A stretch of DNA of 64,000 nt, taken from contig NZ_JAUSRN010000002.1 in assembly GCF_030811855.1 (NCBI RefSeq), positions 1-64,000 of the forward strand, in the 5' to 3' direction. This stretch comes from Variovorax paradoxus. Lineage in GTDB: Bacteria > Pseudomonadota > Gammaproteobacteria > Burkholderiales > Burkholderiaceae_C. Positions 31,899-40,880 of this stretch are shown piece after piece. The notes beneath the pieces are model-generated. The model was not told the DNA's origin. It did not search any database and saw only the letters and a list, made by a program, of their open reading frames with translations. Position numbers and translations under genes: made by a program. Within the stretch, counting starts at the first letter, position 1. Each line of letters starts with the position of its first letter.

Positions 31899-31971
31899 CG
31901 CGGATTATGACATTGATGCGGCGCCCGCCACGCGAAAACCCTTGCGAAAAGGCCCCGGGGCATAATCCGCG
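31899..31971. promoter_or_regulatory. Eleven-base inverted repeat with two CATAAT boxes between ilvB and a sigma factor gene
   Basis: CGCGGATTATG (31899-31909) and its exact complement CATAATCCGCG (31961-31971) are 51 bases apart. Each copy reads CATAATCCGCG in the direction of its nearby gene, so both could be -10 elements of divergent promoters. Clear -35 boxes are not visible. It could instead be an operator pair or a long hairpin. The rest of 31754-32034 shows no leader peptide rich in Ile, Val or Leu. Confidence 0.35.
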
Positions 31972-32034
31972 ACAGAAAAACAAGCGTTTCCCAGACACCC
32001 CATTCCCACGCGGCGCCACGGTGCCCCCTCTCGT

Positions 32035-32601
32035 TTGGCCACTGAACAAGAACTTTCCGACTTTCTGAAGAGCGTCGAACGGCGCGCTTTCAAACGCTCG
32101 GTCTACCACGTGCGAGACGAGGAAGCGGCACTCGACATCGTGCAGGACAGCATGATGAAGCTGGCGCAGCACTACGGCGACAAACCGCCGGAAGAGCTGC
32201 CGATGCTGTTCCAGCGCATTCTTTCGAATTGCACGCTCGACTGGTTTCGCCGGCAAAAGACCCGCCGCGCCCTGTTCTCGAACCTCGGCGACTTCGAGGC
32301 CGCCGGCGACGAAGGCGATTTCGACCTGCTGGAGAACTTCGTCTCGCCAACCGACTCTAGAGAAACGGAGAGCGCGGAGGACACCACCCGACGCGCCCAG
32401 GTGTTCCACGAGATCGAAGAACAGATCGCCGCTTTGCCGGGACGTCAACGCGAGGCTTTCCTGATGCGTTACTGGGAAGAAATGGATGTGGCGGAGACGG
32501 CCGCTGCAATGGGCTGCTCCGAAGGCAGCGTCAAAACCCATTGTTCGCGGGCCGTGCACGCCCTGAGCAAGGCGCTCAAAGCCAAGGGAATTTCGCTATG
32601 A
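32035..32601 (+). CDS. ECF-like RNA polymerase sigma factor
   Basis: A 188-residue sigma-70-family factor of the extracytoplasmic function kind. Region 2 contains 'DEEAALDIVQDSMMKLAQHY' and 'TLDWFRRQKTRR'. An acidic linker leads to region 4 ('ALPGRQREAFLMRYWEEMDVAETAAAMGCSEGSVKTH', broken here only by the helix turn). It starts at TTG (32035), as no ATG suits. It overlaps the next gene by four bases (ATGA). The downstream single-span DUF3619 protein may restrain it, which is inference. Divergent from ilvB. Confidence 0.9.
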   Translation: MATEQELSDFLKSVERRAFKRSVYHVRDEEAALDIVQDSMMKLAQHYGDKPPEELPMLFQRILSNCTLDWFRRQKTRRALFSNLGDFEAAGDEGDFDLLENFVSPTDSRETESAEDTTRRAQVFHEIEEQIAALPGRQREAFLMRYWEEMDVAETAAAMGCSEGSVKTHCSRAVHALSKALKAKGISL

Positions 32602-33026
32602 ACACTAAGGTTTCAACCTCTTCTTTCGCCGTCGAAGATCAATTCGGCCAGCGAGTGGCTGCGCGGCTTTCGGCCGGCACCCAAGAGCTGCCGCATGACA
32701 TCGGCGAACGGCTGCGCGTGGCGCGGGCGCAGGCGGTTGCCATGCGCAAGCAGGCTCCTCAGTTGCGAGCGGCCTCGGTCATCATGCAATCGGGTCATGT
32801 GGCCACCATGGGTGGCGGCTGGTGGACACGCATTGGCTCGGTGGTCCCTCTGATCGCACTGGTCGCGGGCCTCATCACCATCAGCGTGATGCAGGACGAA
32901 GACCGCGCCAGCGAACTGGCCGAAGTCGACTCGGCCCTGCTGACGGACGACCTCCCGCCCGCCGCGTACACCGATCCGGGGTTCGCGCAGTTCCTCAAGG
33001 TCAAGGCTGACGGCGCCTCCGACTGA
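32598..33026 (+). CDS. DUF3619 family membrane protein
   Basis: A 142-residue protein of a family found mostly in betaproteobacteria. The N-terminal soluble part (1-70) includes 'QFGQRVAARLSAG' and 'RLRVARAQAV'. One membrane segment lies at about 78-100 ('IGSVVPLIALVAGLITISV'), followed by an acidic outer part. The topology resembles that of anti-sigma factors, and it is translationally coupled to the sigma factor gene. No conserved ZAS zinc motif is seen. Role unproven. Confidence 0.85.
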   Translation: MNTKVSTSSFAVEDQFGQRVAARLSAGTQELPHDIGERLRVARAQAVAMRKQAPQLRAASVIMQSGHVATMGGGWWTRIGSVVPLIALVAGLITISVMQDEDRASELAEVDSALLTDDLPPAAYTDPGFAQFLKVKADGASD

Positions 33027-33041
33027 AATCCCGCCGAACGC

Positions 33042-33920
33042 ATGCGACGCACTTCCGTTTCCCGCACCGACGCGTCCCAGCCGCTGCGCCCGCAAACGTC
33101 GGGCGCAGTCATTTGGGCGTTCGCGCTCGCTGTTGCGGCGTTCGGCCTGACGCTGGCCAGCGCCCAGCCCCAATCCCCGTCAGTCAAGCCGGCCGAGACC
33201 GCCCAGGCTACACCAGTGGCCGCCTCGAGCCCCTCCGCGCCAAAGGCAACCAGACCGTACTGGAGCGAACTTACGGCCGAGCAGCAGCAGGCGCTGCACC
33301 CGCTCGCGTCGCATTGGCACACCCTGAACGCGGGCCAGAAGCGCAAATGGCTGGCACTGTCACGCAACTACGCGAACATGTCGGCCGATGACCGAACAAC
33401 CCTGCACAGCCGCATGATCGAATGGGCGGCCCTCAGCAACCAGCAGCGCGCACAGGCCCGCCTCAACTTTGCCGAGGTCAAGCGCGTGCCTGCCGACGAG
33501 CGCAAGGCCAAGTGGGAGCAGTACCAGGCATTGAGCGAGGAAGAAAAGCGCCGGCTCGCGGAGCGCGCCCCAGCCAAGCCGCGCGGCGCGGCCATTCCGG
33601 TGCGTCCCGTTCCCGCCCAGAAGCTCGTGACGGTGCCCGCCGTCACGCCCGCGGGGCAGCACACGCCGCGCATCATGCTGGCCCCACCGCCCACACTCTC
33701 GGCCATGCCGGCCACGTCGCCTGCGGCCGCCGTCATGGTGGCGTCGCCGCCGGAGCGCGTTCCAGCCCTCGTGACCGCGCCCGCCCCGTCCGGCTCGTCC
33801 GGCGTGGCGTCGCAGCCGGTTCCCCCGGCCGAGGCCCAAGTGCTGGTGCCACCGCCTGGCCCCGGTCCGACGTCTTCCAATTCTTCAGGCCGGACTGCCG
33901 AGCAGCCTACGCCCCCCTGA
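33042..33920 (+). CDS. DUF3106 domain protein, exported, Pro/Ala-rich tail
   Basis: A 292-residue protein. It has an N-terminal signal segment ('AVIWAFALAVAAFGLTLASA') and a DUF3106 region at about 70-180 with repeated 'W..L....Q..L..L...W..L...Q...W' helices. A low-complexity Pro/Ala/Val tail makes up the last 110 residues. It probably lies in the periplasm. It sits 15 bases downstream of the DUF3619 gene in a conserved sigma factor cluster. Function unknown. Confidence 0.82.
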   Translation: MRRTSVSRTDASQPLRPQTSGAVIWAFALAVAAFGLTLASAQPQSPSVKPAETAQATPVAASSPSAPKATRPYWSELTAEQQQALHPLASHWHTLNAGQKRKWLALSRNYANMSADDRTTLHSRMIEWAALSNQQRAQARLNFAEVKRVPADERKAKWEQYQALSEEEKRRLAERAPAKPRGAAIPVRPVPAQKLVTVPAVTPAGQHTPRIMLAPPPTLSAMPATSPAAAVMVASPPERVPALVTAPAPSGSSGVASQPVPPAEAQVLVPPPGPGPTSSNSSGRTAEQPTPP

Positions 33921-33934
33921 TTCCCAAGGTTTCG

Positions 33935-34501
33935 ATGGTTTCAAATGCGTCCGAGAGCTCGGAATCGGATCCCACTTCATCGTCCGCAGAATCTCCAAGC
34001 AGCGCTCCTCGTTCAATAGTGCCCGGCCTGTGGCGCCGCATGGCTTGTTGGTTGTATGAAGGCATGCTGCTGTTTGCCGTGGTGTTTATGGCGGGCTGGC
34101 TGTTCAGCACGCTCGGCCAGATGCGCGACGCCATGGACTCCCGCCGGCACCTGCTGCAGGCGTTTCTCTTCGTGGTTTTCGGCGTCTACTTCGTCTGGTT
34201 CTGGACCCGCGGACAGACGCTGGCCATGAAGACCTGGAACATCCGCATCGTCGACCTGCACGGGCGCCCCCTCACCCAGCGCCGCGCCCTGGTGCGCTAC
34301 CTGCTGAGCTGGATCTGGTTCCTGCCGCCCTTGGCGGCCATCGCACCTTTCAAGCTGTCGGGAGGAGAATCGGCGGTGCTGATCTTCGGATGGGTCGCCG
34401 TCTGGGCATTGCTGGCGCGCTTTCACCCCGAGCGCCAGTTCTGGCATGACGCCTGGGCCGGCACGCGGCTCATCACCTCCAAGCCCATGAGCCGCCAATG
34501 A
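33935..34501 (+). CDS. RDD-family membrane protein
   Basis: A 188-residue protein with a Ser-rich N-terminus and an RDD domain. 'GLWRRMACWLYEGMLLF' carries the Arg/Asp-type motif with D replaced by E, and 'QTLAMKTWNIRIVD' and 'FWHDAWAGTRLI' are the typical later motifs. There are about four membrane segments. Its stop overlaps dgkA (ATGA, 34498-34501). RDD proteins may be transporters or membrane accessory proteins; no substrate can be given. Confidence 0.9.
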   Translation: MVSNASESSESDPTSSSAESPSSAPRSIVPGLWRRMACWLYEGMLLFAVVFMAGWLFSTLGQMRDAMDSRRHLLQAFLFVVFGVYFVWFWTRGQTLAMKTWNIRIVDLHGRPLTQRRALVRYLLSWIWFLPPLAAIAPFKLSGGESAVLIFGWVAVWALLARFHPERQFWHDAWAGTRLITSKPMSRQ

Positions 34502-34905
34502 GTGCCTTGCCCAAGCTTCCTGATCCCGCCGTCAACCCGCAGAAAACCCGCAAGGGCCTGGACCGCGTGTGGCATGCCACGCTGATTTCGCTGCACGGAC
34601 TTCGCGCGGGGTGGAGCGAGCCGGCCTTCCGCCAAGAAGCGGTGATGGCCATCGTGATGATTCCAGCGTCGTTCTGGCTCGGCCGCGGCTGGGTCGAGGT
34701 GGCTCTGCTCGCCGGGAGTGCCATCCTGGTGATGATCGTCGAGTTGCTCAACACGGCGGTCGAAGCAGCCATCGACCGCATCGGGCCCGAATGGCACGAC
34801 CTCTCCAAGCGTGCCAAGGACATGGGCAGCGCCGCCGTATTGCTATCGCTCGCCCTGTGTGGCGGCATCTGGCTGGCGGCTTTGTGGCAGCGCTTCGCGT
34901 CATGA
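34498..34905 (+). CDS. dgkA: Diacylglycerol kinase
   Basis: A 135-residue membrane kinase that rephosphorylates diacylglycerol to phosphatidate. Signature 'ELLNTAVEAAIDRIG' with the catalytic Glu and 'KRAKDMGSAAVLLSL' match DgkA. Three membrane helices follow a soluble N-terminal helix containing 'FRQEA'. It is coupled by ATGA overlap to the RDD gene. Confidence 0.95.
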   Translation: MSALPKLPDPAVNPQKTRKGLDRVWHATLISLHGLRAGWSEPAFRQEAVMAIVMIPASFWLGRGWVEVALLAGSAILVMIVELLNTAVEAAIDRIGPEWHDLSKRAKDMGSAAVLLSLALCGGIWLAALWQRFAS

Positions 34906-34936
34906 GGATGCCGGCCGCACGAGGCATGATGGCGGC

Positions 34937-35527
34937 ATGAATCCTGAATTTTCGATCTGTGTGTATTGCGGCTCGCGCCCCGGCGAACGGCTTGAGTTTT
35001 CCAAGGCCGCGGAAGCGGTCGGCCAGTGGATCGGCGCGCACCGCGGCCAACTGGTCTACGGTGGCGGACGCACCGGGCTGATGGGCACTGTGGCCGAGGC
35101 CACTCGCAACGCCGGCGGCCGCGTCGTCGGCATCATCCCCAAGGCACTGGTCGACCGCGAACTGGCCAACCCGCTGTGCGACGAACTCCACGTGGTCGGC
35201 ACCATGCACGAGCGCAAGGCCATGATGGGCGAGCGCGCCGACGCCTTCATCGCGCTGCCCGGCGGCATCGGCACCTTCGAGGAATTGTTCGAGATCTGGA
35301 CCTGGCGCCAGCTCGGCTACCACGACAAGCCAACCGGCATTTTGAATACCGCCGGCTACTACGACGGCCTGCTGGGCTTTCTTGCGCACAGCGTGCGCGA
35401 AGGCTTCATGGGCGAATGGCAGATGGAACTGATCCGCAGCGGCACCGACGCCACCGAACTGCTCAGCGCGCTGCGCGCCGAAGTACCGCTCCATCCCCGC
35501 GGCGACAAACTGGCCGAAAACCTCTAG
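34937..35527 (+). CDS. LOG family protein (cytokinin riboside 5'-monophosphate phosphoribohydrolase-like)
   Basis: A 196-residue Rossmann-fold nucleotide hydrolase. The LOG signature is present: 'VYGGGRTGLMG' and 'LPGGIGTFEELFEIWTW' with the PGGxGTxxE motif. Members release the base from nucleoside monophosphates, which yields cytokinins from their precursors, or act in nucleotide clean-up. It follows dgkA by 31 bases. The physiological role in this organism is unknown. Confidence 0.93.
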   Translation: MNPEFSICVYCGSRPGERLEFSKAAEAVGQWIGAHRGQLVYGGGRTGLMGTVAEATRNAGGRVVGIIPKALVDRELANPLCDELHVVGTMHERKAMMGERADAFIALPGGIGTFEELFEIWTWRQLGYHDKPTGILNTAGYYDGLLGFLAHSVREGFMGEWQMELIRSGTDATELLSALRAEVPLHPRGDKLAENL

Positions 35528-35569
35528 TCCGGCAGTCAGTCCATCCGCGCGACGATTGGCGGCGAGCCG

Positions 35570-35929
<360 letters not shown>

Positions 35930-35984
35930 TCATTGAATTTTCTGGTGATAGGGTAACGCCAATCCTTGCCGAAGCTTCGATGTG

Positions 35985-36206
35985 TCACCCGGATACCCAC
36001 TGGCGCCTGGCGCCGTTCGTATTCATTGATCTTGTTGAGCCGCACACCCACTCGACCTTGTGGATGCCCGCATCGTCCTGCATGTAGCGTGCCAGGAGGC
36101 CGTTCGGCATGCCGGCTTTCACGGCATCATCACAGCCTTCGGTGAATGCGCCGGCGAACTCGCCCACCACAAAATCGAATCGCGCGACGGCGCACCTGAG
36201 CGTCAC
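35985..36206 (-). CDS. Possible small hypothetical protein upstream of glnB
   Basis: A 73-codon open frame with a GTG start in the 318-base stretch between glnB and the FemAB-like gene. Third codon positions are GC-rich, as in coding DNA, and 'TEGCDDAVKAGMPNGLLARYMQDD' (broken at the Gly-Met) looks like protein. However, there is no clear ribosome-binding site and no recognised family. It may be a remnant. The rest of this intergenic stretch shows only the glnB upstream region. Confidence 0.35.
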   Translation of the reverse strand: MTLRCAVARFDFVVGEFAGAFTEGCDDAVKAGMPNGLLARYMQDDAGIHKVEWVCGSTRSMNTNGARRQWVSG

Positions 36207-36226
36207 TACGGAAGGAAGAACAAGGC

Positions 36227-37408
36227 TTGAACGATTATGTCATTCGGGTGGCAGCGTCGCTGTCGGACCTGAGCCCGAAAGCGTGGAACGGGCTGCTTTC
36301 GGCCGAAGTGGAGCCGTCGCCTTTCATGCGCTACGAATACCTCGCGGCGCTGCACGAGAGCGGCAGCGCCACGCCCGAGAGCGGATGGACCCCGCAGTTC
36401 ATCACCCTGTGGCGCGGCGACGAACTGCAGGCCGCCTGCCCGGCGTACATCAAGACCCACTCGTACGGTGAATACGTCTTCGACTGGGCCTGGGCCAATG
36501 CCTACGAGCAGCATTGGCTGGCCTACTATCCCAAGGCGGTGGTGGCGGTGCCGTTCACACCAGTGCCCGGCGCGCGGCTGCTGGCACGCAACGCGCAGGC
36601 TCGCACGCTGCTGGTGCAAGCATTGGTAGCCTGGTGCAAGAAGGAAGAACTTTCGTCGCTCCATTTGCTGTTTGGCGCCGAGGCCGACATCGCTGCCTGC
36701 ACCGAAGCGGGCCTGATGCTGCGCAACACGGTGCAGTTTCACTGGACGAACGCCGCGCCGGAAGCGCCGGACGGAACAACCGGCTACAGAGACTTCGAAT
36801 CCTTCCTTGCCAGCCTGTCCCACGACAAGCGCAAGAAGATCCGCCAGGAGCGCCGCAAGGTGGCCGAGGCCGGCGTGACTTTTCGCTGGTCTCGCGGGGC
36901 CGACATCGCCCCTTCGGATTGGGATTTTTTTTACCGCTGCTATGCACGCACCTATCGCGAGCATGGCAATCCGCCCTACCTTTCACGCGACTTCTTCCGG
37001 CGCATGGCCGACACCATGCCCGAGGCCTGGCTGCTTTTCGTCGCAGAGCGTGCGGGCAAGCCGATTGCCGCGAGCCTGATTGCGCTGTCAACGCACGCGG
37101 ACGACGCGCTGGTGGCCTATGGCCGCTACTGGGGTGCGCTCGAGCGCGTCGACTGCCTGCATTTCGAGGCGTGCTACTACCAGCCACTGGCCTGGTGCAT
37201 TGCACACGGCGCCAGGCGATTCGAGGGAGGCGCGCAGGGCGAGCACAAGATGGCGCGCGCATTGATGCCAGTGAAGACCACCAGCGCCCATTGGCTCGCG
37301 CACCCCGCGTTCGCCAACGCGGTCGAGCGCTTTCTCGAGGGTGAGGGCGAAGGCATCGAGAACTACATGGACCACCTGGGCGAACGCAGCCCCTTCAAGG
37401 CTGGTTGA
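36227..37408 (+). CDS. FemAB/GNAT-like acyltransferase (DUF482 family)
   Basis: A 393-residue protein of the PF04339-type group with a double GNAT (FemAB-like) fold. Typical stretches are 'SPFMRYEYLAALHESGS', 'PAYIKTHSYGEYVFDWAWA', 'SLSHDKRKKIRQERRKV', 'REHGNPPYLSRDFF' and 'GRYWGA...CLHFEACYYQ'. FemAB relatives transfer amino acids from tRNA to peptidoglycan precursors, but the activity of this branch is unproven. It starts at TTG with GGAAGGAAG upstream. Monocistronic. Confidence 0.87.
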   Translation: MNDYVIRVAASLSDLSPKAWNGLLSAEVEPSPFMRYEYLAALHESGSATPESGWTPQFITLWRGDELQAACPAYIKTHSYGEYVFDWAWANAYEQHWLAYYPKAVVAVPFTPVPGARLLARNAQARTLLVQALVAWCKKEELSSLHLLFGAEADIAACTEAGLMLRNTVQFHWTNAAPEAPDGTTGYRDFESFLASLSHDKRKKIRQERRKVAEAGVTFRWSRGADIAPSDWDFFYRCYARTYREHGNPPYLSRDFFRRMADTMPEAWLLFVAERAGKPIAASLIALSTHADDALVAYGRYWGALERVDCLHFEACYYQPLAWCIAHGARRFEGGAQGEHKMARALMPVKTTSAHWLAHPAFANAVERFLEGEGEGIENYMDHLGERSPFKAG

Positions 37409-37431
37409 AAGGCAGTCGGGCGACCGCCATT

Positions 37432-37461
37432 GCAAGGCGCCGCGGCTGCGGCGCGCCTTGC
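37432..37461. terminator. GC-rich hairpin between convergent genes
   Basis: GCAAGGCGCCGC, a four-base loop and GCGGCGCGCCTTGC form a long stem with a two-base bulge between the FemAB-like gene and ppa. A weak T tract lies about ten bases further on the plus strand. Probably a shared terminator. Confidence 0.5.
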
Positions 37462-37476
37462 GGACTGAAGCTTTTC

Positions 37477-38004
37477 TTACTTCTTGTAGGCAGCAATGCC
37501 GTCGATCACTTCCTTCTTGGCCGCGTCGATGCCTTCCCAGCCGAGCACCTTGACCCACTTGCCGGCTTCCAGGTCCTTGTAGTGCTCGAAGAAGTGGCTG
37601 ATGGCCTTCAGGCGCATCGGGTTCACGTCGTCGACCGACTTCCAGTGGCTGTAGATCGGCAGCACCTTGTCGGTGGGCACGGCCAGCACCTTGCCGTCCA
37701 CGCCGGCTTCGTCTTCCATCATCAGAATGCCGAGCGGGCGGCAAGGCACCACGACCCCGGGCAGCAGCGGATAAGGCGCGATCACCAGCACGTCGACCGG
37801 GTCGCCGTCGCCCGACAGCGTCTGCGGCACGTAGCCGTAGTTGGCCGGGTAGTACATCGCCGTCGTCATGAAGCGGTCCACGAAGATCGCGCCCGATTCC
37901 TTGTCGACTTCGTACTTGATCGGGTCGGCGTTCATCGGGATTTCGATCACGACATTGAAGGCGTCGGGGATGTTCTTGCCGGGGGAGACTTTGTCGAAGG
38001 ACAT
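37477..38004 (-). CDS. ppa: Inorganic pyrophosphatase, soluble family I
   Basis: A 175-residue cytoplasmic enzyme hydrolysing pyrophosphate to phosphate. Active-site residues are seen in '[17 protein letters not shown]', 'NYGYVPQT' and '[10 protein letters not shown]' (the DxDPxD metal site) and 'DKVLPIYSH'. The ATG at 38004 was chosen from the conserved start '[10 protein letters not shown]'. It is head to head with hppA, a membrane pyrophosphatase, across 253 bases. Confidence 0.96.
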   Translation of the reverse strand: MSFDKVSPGKNIPDAFNVVIEIPMNADPIKYEVDKESGAIFVDRFMTTAMYYPANYGYVPQTLSGDGDPVDVLVIAPYPLLPGVVVPCRPLGILMMEDEAGVDGKVLAVPTDKVLPIYSHWKSVDDVNPMRLKAISHFFEHYKDLEAGKWVKVLGWEGIDAAKKEVIDGIAAYKK

Positions 38005-38257
38005 GACGTTTTCGGGTAGTTGAAAAGTATGAGGAGAGATGGGGACAAACCCGGAGTTTACTTTCCGTGTCACGGCAGGGTCGCACACGCACACGTTTTT
38101 GCCTGTAAATTGCAACCGTTGGCCAATCGGCTCCGCACTTTGTGCAGCGAGCTTCGAGGAAGCAACGCGACGGAAAACCTGGGTCCCGTACGCGTTGCGC
38201 GCAGGACCCATGCTGTCCGTCTCCACAAGTCACAACGAACGAATGGAGAAGCAAAGC

Positions 38258-40456
38258 ATGATCGGCAACACCCCCCTGATACTCGCCATCGTCTGCGGCC
38301 TCGTGGCCGTCGGCTACGGTTTCTGGGCACGAAGTTGGATTCTCGCCAAGGACCCCGGCAATGCGCGCATGCAGGAGATCGCGGCGGCCATCCAAGCCGG
38401 CGCATCGGCCTACCTTGCCAAGCAGTACACCACCATCGCGGTGGTGGGCGTGGTGTTGGCCATCCTCATTGCCATCTTTCTCGACGTGACCACGGCCGTC
38501 GGCTTCGTGGTGGGCGCGGTGCTCTCGGGCGCCTGCGGGTTCATCGGCATGAACGTGTCGGTGCGGGCCAACGTGCGCACTGCGCAGGCGGCCACGCAAG
38601 GCATTGGGCCGGCGCTCGACGTCGCGTTTCGCGGAGGTGCCATCACCGGCATGCTGGTGGTCGGCCTCGGGCTCCTGGGCGTCTCGGTCTTCTACTGGTT
38701 CCTGGCGGGCAACGGCAATCTCACGCCGGACCGGAGCCTTTCGAACATCCTCAATCCGCTGATCGGCTTTGCCTTCGGCTCCTCGCTGATCTCGATCTTC
38801 GCGCGGCTGGGAGGCGGCATCTTCACCAAGGGCGCCGACGTGGGCGCCGACCTGGTGGGCAAGGTTGAAGCGGGCATTCCCGAAGACGATCCGCGCAACC
38901 CCGCCGTGATTGCGGACAACGTGGGCGACAACGTAGGCGATTGCGCCGGCATGGCAGCCGACCTGTTCGAGACCTACGCGGTCACGCTCATCGCCACCAT
39001 GGTGCTGGGTGCGTTGATGGTCACATCGGCGCCTGTCAATGCGGTGCTCTACCCGCTGGCATTGGGCGGCGTATCGATCATTGCCTCGATCATCGGCTGC
39101 TTCTTCGTCAAGGCCTCGCCGGGCATGGTCAACGTGATGCCGGCGCTCTACAAGGGCCTGGCGGTGGCGGGCATCCTGTCGCTCATCGCGTTCTGGTTCG
39201 TCACGCGCTGGCTCATTCCCGACAACGCCATCGCCCCGAGCGGCAGCCAGCTGAAGCTGTTCGGCGCCTGCTTCGTGGGCCTGGCGCTCACGGCCGCGCT
39301 GGTGTGGATCACCGAGTACTACACAGGCACCCAGTACAAGCCGGTGCAGCACATCGCGCAGGCCTCCACCACAGGCCACGGCACCAACATCATCGCGGGC
39401 CTCGGGGTCTCGATGCGCTCGACGGCGTGGCCGGTGATCTTCGTCTGCATCGCGATCATGGCCTCGTACATGCTCGCGGGGCTGTTCGGCATCGCTGTGG
39501 CCGCGACGGCCATGCTCAGCATGGCGGGCATCGTGGTGGCGCTGGACGCCTACGGCCCCATCACCGACAACGCAGGCGGCATCGCCGAAATGAGCGAAAT
39601 GCCGGCCAGCGTGCGCGACATCACCGACCCTCTCGATGCAGTCGGCAACACCACCAAGGCCGTGACCAAGGGCTACGCCATTGGCTCCGCAGGCCTGGCT
39701 TCGCTGGTGCTCTTTGCCGACTACACCCACAAGCTGGAGAGCTTCGGGCTGAACATCAGCTTCAACCTGAGCGATCCGATGGTGATCGTCGGCCTCTTCA
39801 TCGGCGGGTTGATTCCCTACCTGTTCGGCGCCATGGCCATGGAAGCCGTGGGCCGCGCGGCCGGCGCCGTGGTCGAAGAGGTGCGCAGGCAGTTTCGCGA
39901 GATCCCCGGCATCATGGAAGGAACAGGCAAGCCCGAGTACGGCAAGGCCGTCGGCATGCTCACCGGCGCCGCCATCAAGGAAATGATGATTCCCTCACTG
40001 CTTCCGGTGGTGGTGCCGATCGTCGTCGGCCTCGTGCTCGGGCCGAAGGCCTTGGGCGGCCTGCTGATGGGCACCATCGTCACCGGGCTGTTCGTCGCCA
40101 TCTCGATGTGCACGGGCGGCGGCGCCTGGGACAACGCAAAGAAGTTCATCGAGGACGGGCACCATGGCGGCAAGGGTTCTGAGGCGCACAAGGCGGCCGT
40201 CACCGGCGATACCGTAGGCGACCCTTACAAGGACACGGCCGGCCCCGCGGTCAATCCGCTCATCAAGATCATCAACATCGTGGCGCTGCTGATCGTGCCG
40301 CTGGTGGTCAAGTTCCATGCCGGCGACGCAGGCGCGGCCGTACCGCACAAGATCGAGACGCCTCCGGCCGCAACCGCCCCAGCTGCATCGGCAGCACCTG
40401 CGGCACTTGCACCTGCTGCGCCGGCGGCGGCCGTGGCGTCAGGTGCCGTGAAGTGA
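38258..40456 (+). CDS. hppA: K+-independent proton-pumping membrane pyrophosphatase
   Basis: A 732-residue pump that couples pyrophosphate hydrolysis to proton export. The substrate site is '[12 protein letters not shown]' (193-204), followed by '[13 protein letters not shown]' (220-232) and a third acidic motif near the C-terminus ('[13 protein letters not shown]'). K467 in 'GNTTKAVT' marks the K+-independent class; K+-dependent pumps have Ala there. It has about 16 membrane segments. The C-terminal tail of about 40 residues is Ala/Pro-rich. GGAG precedes the ATG at 38258. Confidence 0.96.
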   Translation: MIGNTPLILAIVCGLVAVGYGFWARSWILAKDPGNARMQEIAAAIQAGASAYLAKQYTTIAVVGVVLAILIAIFLDVTTAVGFVVGAVLSGACGFIGMNVSVRANVRTAQAATQGIGPALDVAFRGGAITGMLVVGLGLLGVSVFYWFLAGNGNLTPDRSLSNILNPLIGFAFGSSLISIFARLGGGIFTKGADVGADLVGKVEAGIPEDDPRNPAVIADNVGDNVGDCAGMAADLFETYAVTLIATMVLGALMVTSAPVNAVLYPLALGGVSIIASIIGCFFVKASPGMVNVMPALYKGLAVAGILSLIAFWFVTRWLIPDNAIAPSGSQLKLFGACFVGLALTAALVWITEYYTGTQYKPVQHIAQASTTGHGTNIIAGLGVSMRSTAWPVIFVCIAIMASYMLAGLFGIAVAATAMLSMAGIVVALDAYGPITDNAGGIAEMSEMPASVRDITDPLDAVGNTTKAVTKGYAIGSAGLASLVLFADYTHKLESFGLNISFNLSDPMVIVGLFIGGLIPYLFGAMAMEAVGRAAGAVVEEVRRQFREIPGIMEGTGKPEYGKAVGMLTGAAIKEMMIPSLLPVVVPIVVGLVLGPKALGGLLMGTIVTGLFVAISMCTGGGAWDNAKKFIEDGHHGGKGSEAHKAAVTGDTVGDPYKDTAGPAVNPLIKIINIVALLIVPLVVKFHAGDAGAAVPHKIETPPAATAPAASAAPAALAPAAPAAAVASGAVK

Positions 40457-40469
40457 AAGGCACGACCTG

Positions 40470-40838
40470 ATGCCAACTGCGGAACGACTCGAGGCCTTCA
40501 TCGCCGCCGTCGAAAGCGGCGCGCATGCCAAGGCCATCGAGAACTACTACACCGAGGACGCGACCATGCGGGAGAACCAGGCCGAGCCCCGGCGCGGCCG
40601 CGGCACGCTGGTTGCTCACGAACAGGCGGTGCTCGACCGTACCGAATCCGTCGTCTCCACTTGCGTGCGCCCCGCGTTCGTGAACGGCGATCACGTGGTG
40701 ATCCGCTGGGTTTTCGATTTCCGCTTCAAGGGCGGCAAGGCCATGCGCATGGAAGAACTCGCGTGGCAGCGCTGGGCGGGCGACCGCATCGCGGAGGAAG
40801 AGTTTTTCTACGACCCCGCGCAAAACAAACCGGCTTGA
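40470..40838 (+). CDS. SnoaL/NTF2-like domain protein
   Basis: A 122-residue small alpha+beta barrel protein ('RLEAFIAAVESGAHAKAIENYYTEDATMREN'-type opening, cited in parts: 'AKAIENYYTEDA', 'VIRWVFDFRFKGG', 'RMEELAWQRWAGDRI'). Members include isomerases, cyclases and ligand-binding proteins. It starts 13 bases after hppA and may be cotranscribed. No active-site assignment can be made. Confidence 0.82.
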   Translation: MPTAERLEAFIAAVESGAHAKAIENYYTEDATMRENQAEPRRGRGTLVAHEQAVLDRTESVVSTCVRPAFVNGDHVVIRWVFDFRFKGGKAMRMEELAWQRWAGDRIAEEEFFYDPAQNKPA

Positions 40839-40880
40839 CCGGCAACTGGACCCGAAACCTGCTCCGCCCCAGCAAGCACA

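Noticed and set aside
31754..31963. An in-frame N-terminal extension of ilvB or a leader peptide for ilvB-ilvH-ilvC attenuation
   Set aside because: The extension has no conserved residues and lacks an Ile/Val/Leu codon run. The one hairpin seen (near 31760-31785) has no T tract. The ATG at 31753 fits the family start.
37088..39730. An 880-codon open frame on the minus strand across ppa, hppA and the FemAB-like gene
   Set aside because: It is antisense to hppA, which has all its family motifs. Its translation is His/Arg/Asp-rich without any recognisable domain, as expected for the complement of GC-rich coding DNA. Only the in-frame ppa gene is real, and that is on a different frame.
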